Of a stretch of 64,000 nt of DNA, positions 23,805 to 31,506 are shown in pieces. Below the pieces are notes generated by a model, which was not told the DNA's origin, searched no databases, and was given only the letters and a program-made list of their open reading frames with translations. The stretch covers positions 1 to 64,000 of IMG/VR virus record IMGVR_UViG_3300030329_003230; one strand, given 5' to 3'. Numbering within the stretch: the stretch's first letter is position 1; each line of letters opens with the position of its first letter. This DNA comes from a virus. Both the position numbers and the translations under genes were made by a program.

Positions 23805-24659
23805 ATGAAATGCGACGAATGTAAAGGCGATATTGTAGAGATAAATGGAGAATGGTCTTGTAATATCTGTGGGTTAATCACAGGTAGTATAATGGATTCC
23901 TCCCTTTTCAAAAACCAAGAATTAGTTAAACATCGAGATGGGAACTCTACTAGATTAGGGAGTCACATTGGTAAAGAAAAGATAAAGGGAGCAGCCAGAC
24001 TCAGGAGATTGGCAGTTATGCATAGTTTATCTAAAGAGCAGAGATTAATGAAAAAAGCTGAGTTTTACATGAATATGGTTCTCAGTGAATTTCAATTGTC
24101 AGATTGTGCTAAAAAGGACATAATGATTTATGATTCCACTTTAAGAAGAAAAGGTGTGTTTACTTCTAAAATGACATTAGAAGAAAGAGCAGGTGCTTTA
24201 GGGTATATAATTTTGAAAGAATATGGAAGAGAATATACTCTACAAGAAGTATCTCAAATATTAGAACTATCACCTAAAAGGTTGAGTAAATTAGCTAAAT
24301 TGTATGCAAGGCATTTGAATAAATCATACGTGTTTTCTAACATTAACGTGCCTTCATTGTTGGAGAAATTTTGTCTGAAATTAAATAAAGATAGAGCTTT
24401 CATTAATGATTGCGTAAGTCTGTATTATTACTTAGATAAGATAGAACCTAAACAGCCTAATTCAGCACATCTATCTGGCATTGTTTATTTTGTAGAGACA
24501 ACTAATACTAAACTAACTATGAGTCAGAGTGAAATAGCAAAGGAATTCAAAATTGGTTTGACTTCATTAAAAAATAATTACAAAAGAATATTGTCAATAT
24601 TGAAGATTGATAACGCATTTAATTTAACAGTGAGTGATATAATAGAGGGAATAAGATGA
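23805..24659 (+). CDS. tfb: Transcription initiation factor TFB-like
   Basis: 284 aa, close to archaeal TFB length. N-terminal zinc ribbon CDECKGDIVE...CNICGL (residues 3-24), a B-reader-like segment with RLGSHIGKEKIKGAARL, then two cyclin-like repeats: about 70-165 (ERAGALGYIILKEYG..LQEVSQILELSPKRLSKLAK) and 180-280 (VYFVETTNTKLTMSQSEIAKEF). TFB recruits archaeal RNA polymerase to TATA/BRE promoters. A viral copy would steer the host enzyme to viral promoters. The start is at ATG 23805; a GTG three codons upstream is open. Confidence 0.85.
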   Translation: MKCDECKGDIVEINGEWSCNICGLITGSIMDSSLFKNQELVKHRDGNSTRLGSHIGKEKIKGAARLRRLAVMHSLSKEQRLMKKAEFYMNMVLSEFQLSDCAKKDIMIYDSTLRRKGVFTSKMTLEERAGALGYIILKEYGREYTLQEVSQILELSPKRLSKLAKLYARHLNKSYVFSNINVPSLLEKFCLKLNKDRAFINDCVSLYYYLDKIEPKQPNSAHLSGIVYFVETTNTKLTMSQSEIAKEFKIGLTSLKNNYKRILSILKIDNAFNLTVSDIIEGIR

Positions 24660-24904
24660 GAGCAAAAACAGTGATACATGTAGAATATGAGATATTAAAA
24701 AATATATTACAATCGAAAGAAATAGGAATGGTAATTGAAAGAGTGAAAGCCAATATGGTTCCTCCTAATGACCCAGCCGCTGAGAAAAGATTCAATGCAG
24801 GAGTGACTTCTTCAGCCCAATTGATTCGCAATATAGTAGATAGAAGAACACACAGAATTCCTCAAAACCATCCCGACTTTAAGGTGAAGTCTAATGATGA
24901 CTGA
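24656..24904 (+). CDS. Small hypothetical protein
   Basis: 82 aa, ATGA overlap with TFB. Contains VPPNDPAAEKRFNAGVTSSAQLIRNIV. Unknown. Confidence 0.6.
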   Translation: MRAKTVIHVEYEILKNILQSKEIGMVIERVKANMVPPNDPAAEKRFNAGVTSSAQLIRNIVDRRTHRIPQNHPDFKVKSNDD

Positions 24905-25250
24905 TGAATTGAAAGAAGAAATAAATTCCTTGATAGAACAATTAGATGAAGAGAAACCCCCTTCATCAATTAAAGAAGCAGATAAGGCGATTAAAACTAA
25001 TCTGCTTGTTTATCTAAGAGGATATGTTGCTGATGATTTTTGGTATAACGGCTGGAAAGATGGGCCTAAGAATAAATTTGATTCTGCAAGAGTAAAACTC
25101 ATGGAAAGATTAGTGAGTGAAATAAAAGAAACACCATTTATACCTTTAATGGTGGAAGAAAGTGAATCTAATTCTGCATTTGAATTTGATGTAAAGGAAA
25201 TAAGAGAAGACGTATTAACGTTACAAGATTATTTGGAGATGAATGAATGA
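24894..25250 (+). CDS. Acidic helical hypothetical protein
   Basis: 118 aa, no Cys, so not an E2-type conjugating enzyme despite lying next to the E1-like gene. Helical with YLRGYVADDFWYNGWKDGP. Overlaps the E1-like start by ATGA. Unknown. Confidence 0.65.
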   Translation: MMTDELKEEINSLIEQLDEEKPPSSIKEADKAIKTNLLVYLRGYVADDFWYNGWKDGPKNKFDSARVKLMERLVSEIKETPFIPLMVEESESNSAFEFDVKEIREDVLTLQDYLEMNE

Positions 25251-25810
25251 AAAGAAAGATATTGATTATAGGAACTGGAGGTATAGGAAGTTTTCTTATT
25301 CCTCTTTTAGATAAGACTGAGTTATACAATATTACAGCCCATGACCCTGATATTATAGAAAAGAAGAATATCTCTTATCAGAATTTTAATACTGGTGAAA
25401 TAGATAAGAAGAAAGTCATGGTTATGAAAAACAGATATAGTTCAATAAAGAAGGCAGAACCATTTCTTGTTCTTACAGAAAAACAGATTCAGGGATATGA
25501 TTTAGTCGTTTGTTGTGCAGATAATCTTGATGTTCGTAGACTCCTTTATAGGTCATCAACTCGATGGCTGGATTTGAGAGCACAAGGAAGGAATGGGGCA
25601 TTGATTAGTTATAAGACCCCTAAAGATATGTTTGATGTTGTCCTTGCAGGACCAGATGGTAGTTTCTCTTGTCAAGGAACAGATTGGGCGGGAGATAATT
25701 CTGGATTACATTTTACTCATGTAGCAATTGCAGGTATGGCAGCGGAATGGATTCAAAGGTGGTTTATCAGCGATAGTGATGTTTGTGATTATAAGGTTGT
25801 GAATATTTGA
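25247..25810 (+). CDS. E1-like (ThiF/UbaA-type) adenylyltransferase, minimal form
   Basis: 187 aa. Rossmann motif IGTGGIGS (residues 9-15), AHDPDIIEKKNISYQNF (D33/D35, N41, Q45; the usual Arg is Tyr44), lysines 54-56, CCADNLDVRR (D92, R97) and a candidate thioester Cys142 in FSCQGTDW. ThiF/UbaA/E1 enzymes adenylate the C-terminal Gly of ubiquitin-like proteins. This one is shorter than UbaA (about 270 aa) and has no rhodanese domain. It is coupled to the CxxC gene and the JAB gene downstream. Confidence 0.85.
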   Translation: MKRKILIIGTGGIGSFLIPLLDKTELYNITAHDPDIIEKKNISYQNFNTGEIDKKKVMVMKNRYSSIKKAEPFLVLTEKQIQGYDLVVCCADNLDVRRLLYRSSTRWLDLRAQGRNGALISYKTPKDMFDVVLAGPDGSFSCQGTDWAGDNSGLHFTHVAIAGMAAEWIQRWFISDSDVCDYKVVNI

Positions 25811-26037
25811 AAGAGAAAAAGGAATTTCGACGAGAAGTTGGCGACGTTGTAGATGTCTTAGAAACAGATAATGGAACGTATTTTGATTGTGAAATAGTAT
25901 CTGTTACTTGCCCTGCCTGTGGAGAATCCTTTACTGGAATTATTAGAGAAGCAGGTGGTTTTATTGCTGGGCATCAAACATATCACGAATTCACAAATGC
26001 TCAAGACGTTATGATAAATGCTATGGGTGGTGCTTGA
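25807..26037 (+). CDS. CxxC/HxxxxH zinc protein between E1 and JAB
   Basis: 76 aa, TTG start overlapping the E1-like stop. N-terminal SH3-like strand pattern (VGDVVDVLETDNGTYFDCEI), then CPACGESF...GHQTYHE, a C2H2-type finger, ending MINAMGGA. The terminal Gly-Gly-Ala is noted, but no beta-grasp is evident. It could present substrates or the modifier; function unknown. Confidence 0.65.
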   Translation: MKEKKEFRREVGDVVDVLETDNGTYFDCEIVSVTCPACGESFTGIIREAGGFIAGHQTYHEFTNAQDVMINAMGGA

Positions 26038-26541
26038 ATGGAAGCTTGGATGAAAGATATACAGTCTAGTTTTAACGATGGAAATGGACTTAAGAGTATA
26101 TTCCATAATGAAAGAAATACATTTCTCCATGAAATCTGGAATCAAAGTATGAATGGATTTGATATCCCAAGGGAAATCCAAGTAGTTATAGATTCTAATA
26201 ATGAATTATTTATGAGTGTAGGAAGTCCTTCTTTTGTATCATTTAATGGACAAGATGAATCCCTTTATGGTAAGAATAATGAAAAGAAGATGAAACTACC
26301 AATCAAGTGTTGGATACATACTCACCCTTTTGGTAAAGCATATTTCAGCGGTACGGACATTTCAACAATCAATACTTGGAAACCACATATGATGTCAGCC
26401 ATAGTTTTAGGGGATAATGAACACCAAGTTTGGCAGAAGGTGAAACCGGATATTGCAAAACATGTTAGATATATTACTGAGACGATTATAGAATTAGGAA
26501 CTAAAAATAAGATAGATAAAATGGTAGAGGAATTGATATGA
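26038..26541 (+). CDS. JAB/MPN (JAMM) metallopeptidase
   Basis: 167 aa. CWIHTHPFGKAYFSGTDIST gives H94-x-H96-P...S104-x-x-D107, the zinc site of JAMM isopeptidases; the upstream catalytic Glu is probably E56. In archaea such enzymes cleave ubiquitin-like proteins from targets and trim precursors. It lies directly after the E1-like and zinc-finger genes and overlaps the GroES-like gene by ATGA. Confidence 0.88.
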   Translation: MEAWMKDIQSSFNDGNGLKSIFHNERNTFLHEIWNQSMNGFDIPREIQVVIDSNNELFMSVGSPSFVSFNGQDESLYGKNNEKKMKLPIKCWIHTHPFGKAYFSGTDISTINTWKPHMMSAIVLGDNEHQVWQKVKPDIAKHVRYITETIIELGTKNKIDKMVEELI

Positions 26542-26765
26542 AATTAGAAGCATATGGTGAAACGATAGTTTGTAGAGAAGCAAAGACGAAAACAGGTCAT
26601 TTCGTAATGACTGAGAATAATAAAGCAGAAGTCATTTCAGTTGGTGATAAAGTTGAGAATTTGAATGTAGGAGAATTCATCTTCTATGAACCAAATAAGA
26701 AAGAAATTATTGGTGAATTTTTTGTTATTCATTTTCAAAGTGTGTTATGTAAGGTGATGGAATGA
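26538..26765 (+). CDS. groES: GroES-like co-chaperonin
   Basis: 75 aa against about 95 in cellular GroES. KAEVISVGDKVENLNVGEFIFYE aligns with the conserved G-V-G-x(n)-VGD-V-F block, and the end (FFVIHFQSVLCKVME) with the last strands. The mobile-loop region (KTKTGHFVM) is short. It directly precedes the GroEL gene, as in cellular groESL operons. Phage versions such as T4 gp31 retune the GroEL cage; the same role is inferred. Confidence 0.75.
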   Translation: MKLEAYGETIVCREAKTKTGHFVMTENNKAEVISVGDKVENLNVGEFIFYEPNKKEIIGEFFVIHFQSVLCKVME

Positions 26766-26836
26766 GTGAAGAAGATTATGAAGTTAGTAAACAAAGACAA
26801 GAAGACAAAGCAGCGAGTTATAATAAGGGGGAATAA
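26762..26836 (+). CDS. 24-aa charged micropeptide
   Basis: MSEEDYEVSKQRQEDKAASY at the start. ATGA overlap with groES and 2 nt before groEL, so a coupling peptide is plausible. Confidence 0.4.
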   Translation: MSEEDYEVSKQRQEDKAASYNKGE

Positions 26837-26838
26837 GA

Positions 26839-28413
26839 GTGATAATAATAGGAAATGAAGCAAGAGAAAAAATGTTACAAGGAATAAATCTTACCGCCAA
26901 TGCGGTTAAGCCTACCCTTGGGCCTATGGCAAGAACAGTTGTTTTGAAAGAACGCTCTAAACCAATTATTGTTAATGATGGAGTAACTGTAGCAAAGGCA
27001 ATTCATCATGAAGATGAATTCGTAGATATGGGAGCTAAATTATTGATTGAAGTTGCAACTCAAGCCCAAAACTTAGCGGGTGATGGTACAACTACAGCCT
27101 GTGTTCTTGCCCAAGCCTTCTGTCAAGAAGGAATGAAATTAATAGAAGAAGGTAGTAATCCTGTAAAGATTGCAGAATCTTTGAAGGAAATAGTACATGA
27201 AATATCTGATTCTCTTTTAACGAAATCTCATCTTATTGAGAACTCTGATGAAATAAAACACGTAGCAACAATTGCTGCTAATAATGATAATTATATCGGA
27301 GGACTTATCGCTGAAGCAATAGAAACAGTTGGTAAAGATGGAGTAATTACTGTTAATGAATCTAAAGATATGAACACTACAATTGAGGTAGTTCAAGGAT
27401 TAGAAATAGATAGAGGTTATAGAACCCATCACTTAGCAACAGATAAAGAAAAGAATCAAACTGTTATGGAGAACCCTTTAATTCTGGTATCTAATTTTAA
27501 CATTATACGATTTCAAGAGATAATTCCAATCCTTGAGAAAGTTTCTGCAACTAAGCGCCCACTGTTACTTATTTCAAGAGGACTTGAGCAACACGCTATC
27601 AGTAATTTGATTGTCAACGTTATGGGTGGAGTAGTACAATGCTGTGCAATTGAATCGCCAGATTATGGTTTTGTATCTGATACACTTCTAGAGGATATCT
27701 CTATTGTTGTTGGGGCTAAATTCCTTGATTATCAGACCAATATCAAAATGGAAGAAGTACAAATCGAAGACTTAGGGGAAGCAGAAAAAGTGGTAGTAGG
27801 TGAACTAAGAACTACTATCATTAATGGTTCTGGAGATGAAGAGAAAGTAACAGAAAGAGCAACTATGATTACTAATCACATCAAAGACGCTGATAATGAA
27901 TTTATGGCTGATAAAATGAGAACAAGGGTAGCTAAACTGTTAGGCGGAGTAGCAGTCCTAAATGTAGGTGCAGCCTCTGAAGTAGAGATGAGGGATAAGA
28001 TGGAAAGAATAGATGATGCCCTTAATGCTACTAGAGCAGCAATAGAAATGGGAGTTATTTCTGGAGGAGGAACAGCTCTTGCGGAACTTTCTATGGCAAT
28101 GTCAGATAAGACTGAAGAAGTAGAAAAGGCAGTATTACTGGAGTGTCTATTAACTCCCTACGAACAAATATTGACTAATGCTGGTATTGATTACACTGAA
28201 AAGAAATATCAGAAAAAGAAAGTAAAATTACCACACATTAATGCTAAAAATGGAGAACTTGGAGATATGTATTCACTGGGAATTATAGACCCAGTTAAGG
28301 TTACTATTTCTTCTCTTAATAGTGCTGCTTCAGTAGCGGCTCTAGTATTAACATCAGAAGTATTAGTTGGAGAGGAAGAAAATGAGACTATGCAATCACA
28401 GGGCATGTTTTAA
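26839..28413 (+). CDS. groEL: Group I chaperonin GroEL
   Basis: 524 aa, GTG start behind GGGGG. ATP site: LTANAVKPTLGPMARTVVL and AGDGTTTACVLAQAF (catalytic Asp within GDGTTT). Apical-domain features are group I: ENPLILVSNFNII, KRPLLLISRGLEQ, VNVMGGVVQCCAIESPDYG. Also GGVAVLNVGAASEVEM and GVISGGGTAL. The C-terminal GGM tail is missing (ends MQSQGMF). It folds proteins inside a ring closed by GroES. Group I in an archaeal virus is unusual because most archaea use thermosomes. Confidence 0.93.
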   Translation: MIIIGNEAREKMLQGINLTANAVKPTLGPMARTVVLKERSKPIIVNDGVTVAKAIHHEDEFVDMGAKLLIEVATQAQNLAGDGTTTACVLAQAFCQEGMKLIEEGSNPVKIAESLKEIVHEISDSLLTKSHLIENSDEIKHVATIAANNDNYIGGLIAEAIETVGKDGVITVNESKDMNTTIEVVQGLEIDRGYRTHHLATDKEKNQTVMENPLILVSNFNIIRFQEIIPILEKVSATKRPLLLISRGLEQHAISNLIVNVMGGVVQCCAIESPDYGFVSDTLLEDISIVVGAKFLDYQTNIKMEEVQIEDLGEAEKVVVGELRTTIINGSGDEEKVTERATMITNHIKDADNEFMADKMRTRVAKLLGGVAVLNVGAASEVEMRDKMERIDDALNATRAAIEMGVISGGGTALAELSMAMSDKTEEVEKAVLLECLLTPYEQILTNAGIDYTEKKYQKKKVKLPHINAKNGELGDMYSLGIIDPVKVTISSLNSAASVAALVLTSEVLVGEEENETMQSQGMF

Positions 28414-28510
28414 TCTCGCTCACAGGGGGTTTAGAAAATGCTTATCCTGTTTGAAAGGAAACACACCAGAACAAAAAGAAAAGGATAGAAAAAGGTTGGA
28501 AGAAGAATGA
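28382..28510 (+). CDS. 42-aa Cys-rich basic micropeptide
   Basis: MRLCNHRACFNLAHRGFRKC then LSC: four Cys and two His in the first 23 residues, followed by a charged helix. Overlaps the end of groEL and the start of the next gene. Confidence 0.6.
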   Translation: MRLCNHRACFNLAHRGFRKCLSCLKGNTPEQKEKDRKRLEEE

Positions 28511-28770
28511 GGAATGAATTAATAACAAGAGAAGATGGGCTATACATTAACGAAAAGAAAGTAATCAAAGGTTGGGAATCAATGTCGGGTTGGTATTGGT
28601 TTGCCACAGAAATAGAAATGGAAGACTATCATGGATACCCCATATGGTTTGGTTTAGTTCAAGGTATTGAAGAAGAATGGGGAAGTTTTACTCAAATAGA
28701 ATTAGAGAATCAATCTTCTATTTGGGAAATAAAAGAAGGCGATTTACCTCATGCTGGGAGGAGAAGATAA
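28507..28770 (+). CDS. Small conserved-looking protein
   Basis: 87 aa, beta-rich, with WYWFATEIEME..GYPIWFGLVQGIEEEWGSF. The pattern resembles a family of small phage/plasmid proteins of unknown function. Ends in basic GRRR. Confidence 0.65.
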   Translation: MRNELITREDGLYINEKKVIKGWESMSGWYWFATEIEMEDYHGYPIWFGLVQGIEEEWGSFTQIELENQSSIWEIKEGDLPHAGRRR

Positions 28771-28916
28771 TGGATAGATGGGAAAGGTCAGCCAAGAAAA
28801 ATAGAAGAAAATTCTTGAGATTATGTTGTCATGGAAATTATAGTACATGTGAAAATTGCCCAACCGCTGCAAAGAGCGAACATTGGGTAGACTTACCGGA
28901 AGGTGGGACTAAATGA
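28770..28916 (+). CDS. 48-aa zinc micropeptide
   Basis: MDRWERSAKKNRRKFLRLCC, then HGNYSTCENCP: CC-H...CxxC. One-base overlap with the previous stop. Confidence 0.6.
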   Translation: MDRWERSAKKNRRKFLRLCCHGNYSTCENCPTAAKSEHWVDLPEGGTK

Positions 28917-29131
28917 CTGAAGAATTGAAGTTCCCTACAGTAGCAATACAGCTAACTACAGATGCTGGGATTCCTATAGATATGCCAGATGATTGGTTAG
29001 ATGCTGTCATATATATTGCAAGTATGATTAACAAAAAATATTCATGCGGTGTAGATATAGTGTATGGTTTAGCAAGTAAAAAGGGATTTAATATTTTAGA
29101 TAAAGAAGTAAGGAGGAATGAATATGAGTAA
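28913..29131 (+). CDS. Small hypothetical protein
   Basis: 72 aa, FPTVAIQLTTDAGIPIDMP start, alpha/beta. ATGA overlap. Unknown. Confidence 0.6.
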   Translation: MTEELKFPTVAIQLTTDAGIPIDMPDDWLDAVIYIASMINKKYSCGVDIVYGLASKKGFNILDKEVRRNEYE

Positions 29132-29630
29132 AGAAGAAAAAATAGGTGTTATTTTGAAGAAAGGAGAAGAGGATATGAGTAAGATGGAACAATGCGTTTC
29201 ATTTATTCTTTCAATGCGGGGTCAACTAATTATTGGACAAGCCCTTGCTAATTCAATTAAAGCAATGGAAAATAGATTGCCTGAAATGTGGAGAGAACCA
29301 AGTAATATTAAAGATATGAAATATATCTTGAAAAACTTCGGTATAGCAAAAGCAGTAACTGACTCTAAAAATAAAGACACAAGATATTTCGTCAAGAAGA
29401 ATGGAGAAATTATTGCAACTTATGATGATGCTGTTTACAATGGTGTTTTGGCTGTAGAAGTAGCAAAGAATATGCATTCTGTTGATACGTCCAATTATTA
29501 TGCAGCAAGTGTTGAGGTAACATTCAGTCCTGTGTTGATTGATGGTGGAGATAAAGAACCCACCGAGATTGCTATCTGGAGTTCTGATTCAGTAGCAACA
29601 GACGATGAGTTCGATTTTGATGGGGCCTGA
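29124..29630 (+). CDS. Hypothetical protein with acidic tail
   Basis: 168 aa from ATG 29124, seven bases after GGAGG; a second internal start at 29175 also has a good site. Contains MRGQLIIGQALANSIKAM, KKNGEIIATYDD, and an acidic end (ATDDEFDFDGA). Unknown. Confidence 0.65.
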   Translation: MSKEEKIGVILKKGEEDMSKMEQCVSFILSMRGQLIIGQALANSIKAMENRLPEMWREPSNIKDMKYILKNFGIAKAVTDSKNKDTRYFVKKNGEIIATYDDAVYNGVLAVEVAKNMHSVDTSNYYAASVEVTFSPVLIDGGDKEPTEIAIWSSDSVATDDEFDFDGA

Positions 29631-29632
29631 AG

Positions 29633-29851
29633 ATGAATGATGATGATGAATTATTAGGTCGTATTCCTAGAGACGCAAAGAAAGAATGGAAAGTAGTTAG
29701 AGGTAAATATTGGAATACTGAATACGTTGATATTCGTCTTTATGAAAATAATAAACCTACTAAGAAAGGAGCAAGATTGAATTTAGAAGAGATAGTATAT
29801 CTTAAACAAATACTAACTAAAATAAATATATTTAACGAGGAGGAAGAATAA
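29633..29851 (+). CDS. Small hypothetical protein
   Basis: 72 aa. GRIPRDAKKEWKVVRGKYW then VDIRLYENNKPTKKGARL suggests a small beta-sheet domain. Unknown. Confidence 0.6.
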   Translation: MNDDDELLGRIPRDAKKEWKVVRGKYWNTEYVDIRLYENNKPTKKGARLNLEEIVYLKQILTKINIFNEEEE

Positions 29852-30244
29852 ATGGAAACTGGATTATTTTGGAAATATAGTGATGATGCTTATAATGACT
29901 GGGTAGAAGAACACATGAATTGGATGGCGAATAATGTTCCTTCCCAAGTATGTGAGGCCTTTGAAAATGAAATAGAATCTCTAATTAATGATACAGATAG
30001 ACACGCCTTTATGTTGTATCATCTTTTACACATGTCAACTCTAGAAAATGATGATATGTACAAATTTAAAGAAGATGCTTCTGACATATGGAATTTAACA
30101 ATACCACTAATGCAGGCCTTTAACACCCTAATGTTAGGATTAGCAGCATCTGCTGGTGATGAAGATACAGTAAATGCTATTGGTTTATCTAACGCATTAA
30201 TGTTGAGAATGTTCGTCCCTAAAATCGGTGATAATGATGAGTAA
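29852..30244 (+). CDS. Helical acidic protein
   Basis: 130 aa, Trp- and Met-rich helices with a hydrophobic stretch (IPLMQAFNTLMLGLAASAG, about 87-105) that is borderline for a membrane segment. Start immediately after the previous stop. Unknown. Confidence 0.65.
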   Translation: METGLFWKYSDDAYNDWVEEHMNWMANNVPSQVCEAFENEIESLINDTDRHAFMLYHLLHMSTLENDDMYKFKEDASDIWNLTIPLMQAFNTLMLGLAASAGDEDTVNAIGLSNALMLRMFVPKIGDNDE

Positions 30245-30449
30245 TTTTAGTTACAATAGAGACTGGGAAGAGATAGAAATCATGCTAGATTTTGCAGAAA
30301 GAAAACAAAATAAACATTATTCTGAAATGCAAAATTGTAACAAAGGAGAACGAATGTACCATATGAGAAATTACAAAGCATTAGAAGGAGTAATTAAATC
30401 TCTTAGGTGGGTTTTAGGGGATAAAAATATAGAACACCCTTTAGAATAG
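30237..30449 (+). CDS. Small helical protein
   Basis: 70 aa from ATG 30237; a GTG at 30228 is alternative. FSYNRDWEEIEIMLDFAERK then YHMRNYKALEGVIKSLRW. Unknown. Confidence 0.6.
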   Translation: MSNFSYNRDWEEIEIMLDFAERKQNKHYSEMQNCNKGERMYHMRNYKALEGVIKSLRWVLGDKNIEHPLE

Positions 30450-30457
30450 GTGAATAG

Positions 30458-30565
30458 ATGAAAAGGTGTGCTCATAAATATAAGTGCCACTTGAGGGGGA
30501 TGTCTTGGTGTACCGTCTGTGGATTAACTTTGTTAGAGAGTGAAAAAGATGAAAAAAAAATATGA
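30458..30565 (+). CDS. 35-aa zinc micropeptide
   Basis: MKRCAHKYKCHLRGMSWCTV then CGL: C-x2-H-x3-C-H and CxxC, a compact finger. Overlaps the next gene. Confidence 0.55.
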   Translation: MKRCAHKYKCHLRGMSWCTVCGLTLLESEKDEKKI

Positions 30566-30779
30566 AACTATACTAAATAGAGTCAAAGAATATATTTCTG
30601 AATATGGCCCAGTTACTTCTGCTCAAATTAGTGATTGGTATGCGGAAAAGTTCGGGGTAAAACAAGCACCTGCTCCCGGACTTATTTCTTCTATACTTAG
30701 AATATATGGGGAAACAATAGACATAATGGGTTTTAAGAAAAACGTTTCTGGAGTCTATTTATGGAGGGATAAATTATGA
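30540..30779 (+). CDS. Winged-helix-like small protein
   Basis: 79 aa (GTG 30540) or 76 aa (ATG 30549). YISEYGPVTSAQISDWYAEK..LISSILRIYGETIDIMGF..GVYLW has the H1-H2-H3-wing order of a winged HTH. Possible small transcription regulator. Confidence 0.65.
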   Translation: MKKMKKKYETILNRVKEYISEYGPVTSAQISDWYAEKFGVKQAPAPGLISSILRIYGETIDIMGFKKNVSGVYLWRDKL

Positions 30780-30862
30780 GTTGGTTAATTATGATAATTA
30801 TAATTTTAACTTACGGAACAACTTTAGCATGGTCTTTGATAAAACACAGGAGTTTTGATTAA
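30776..30862 (+). CDS. 28-aa single-pass membrane peptide
   Basis: MSWLIMIIIILTYGTTLAWS then a basic end. One transmembrane helix with ATGA overlap. Unknown. Confidence 0.5.
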   Translation: MSWLIMIIIILTYGTTLAWSLIKHRSFD

Positions 30863-31144
30863 ATGTCTTTAATGTATCATTATGTAACTATTGCAATTGA
30901 ACATGTAGATAAAGCACTCGTTCTATGTGAAGAGTTAAGAAAAAGAGGAGTAACTTTTGACACTGGTTATAGCACAGAAGGAATGAATTGGGAATTAGAT
31001 TGGTCGATACAAGGTTATATGTCTGCCCAAGATATTCTTTTAGAGTTAGAGGAATTAAAGATTAATTATACCGTAAAAATGATTCCAGATAAAAAGAATT
31101 CTGCTTGGTTGAATAGGAGGAGTTTACATAAGAAAGAAAATTAA
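30863..31144 (+). CDS. Small alpha/beta protein
   Basis: 93 aa. YVTIAIEHVDKALVLCEELR and MSAQDILLELEELKINYTV give a beta-alpha-beta repeat pattern. Unknown. Confidence 0.6.
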   Translation: MSLMYHYVTIAIEHVDKALVLCEELRKRGVTFDTGYSTEGMNWELDWSIQGYMSAQDILLELEELKINYTVKMIPDKKNSAWLNRRSLHKKEN

Positions 31145-31247
31145 AGGATGTTGGTGTCACGGTAATTCGGTTACTTGTTTTGAGTGTATGAAGAACTGTA
31201 CTTGTTATAAACCAACTGAAAGGGAAGATTACTATCAAAAGGGATAA
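31128..31247 (+). CDS. Cys-rich micropeptide, non-standard start
   Basis: 39 codons from ATA at 31128, five to six bases after GGAGGAG; the frame has no ATG, GTG or TTG before the first Cys. Product IRKKIKGCWCHGNSVTCFEC, then CTCYKP: seven Cys in about 25 residues. Real if ATA or ATT is used as start; otherwise a relic. Confidence 0.35.
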   Translation: MRKKIKGCWCHGNSVTCFECMKNCTCYKPTEREDYYQKG

Positions 31248-31248
31248 T

Positions 31249-31506
31249 ATGTTGGAAAAACAAAAAGAAAATAATATGAAACATACAGTAAGTCTTAGAT
31301 GTGAAATATGCAACGGTGTTAGAGGAAGTCAAAAAAAGAGCCGCAAAGTGAAGAATAAATGGTTTATGTGTTCAGAGTGTATGAACAGTACACCTCCAGA
31401 TGAACATAGATGTAATGGCCAGACTGTGAATAAGCAAAGATGTAAAAGATGGACTTTAGGAAGAAAATATACACGTTGCTCTATACATGAGGATAAGGAA
31501 TGTTAG
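31249..31506 (+). CDS. Zinc-ribbon protein
   Basis: 85 aa. CEICNGV and FMCSECMN form a CxxC...CxxC ribbon; further Cys/His (HRCNGQTVNKQRCKRW..RCSIH) may bind a second zinc. Basic, so probably a nucleic-acid binder. Confidence 0.65.
   Translation: MLEKQKENNMKHTVSLRCEICNGVRGSQKKSRKVKNKWFMCSECMNSTPPDEHRCNGQTVNKQRCKRWTLGRKYTRCSIHEDKEC

Noticed and set aside
24894-25250. E2-like enzyme next to the E1-like gene
   Set aside because: The protein has no cysteine and no E2 motif.
26839-28413. Thermosome (group II) assignment
   Set aside because: Apical and hinge motifs follow GroEL, and a GroES-like gene precedes it.
28637-28648. CCATATGG inside the gene at 28507
   Set aside because: Lies in coding sequence and lacks the CAAAG/CTTTG arms; one chance occurrence is expected in a window of this size.
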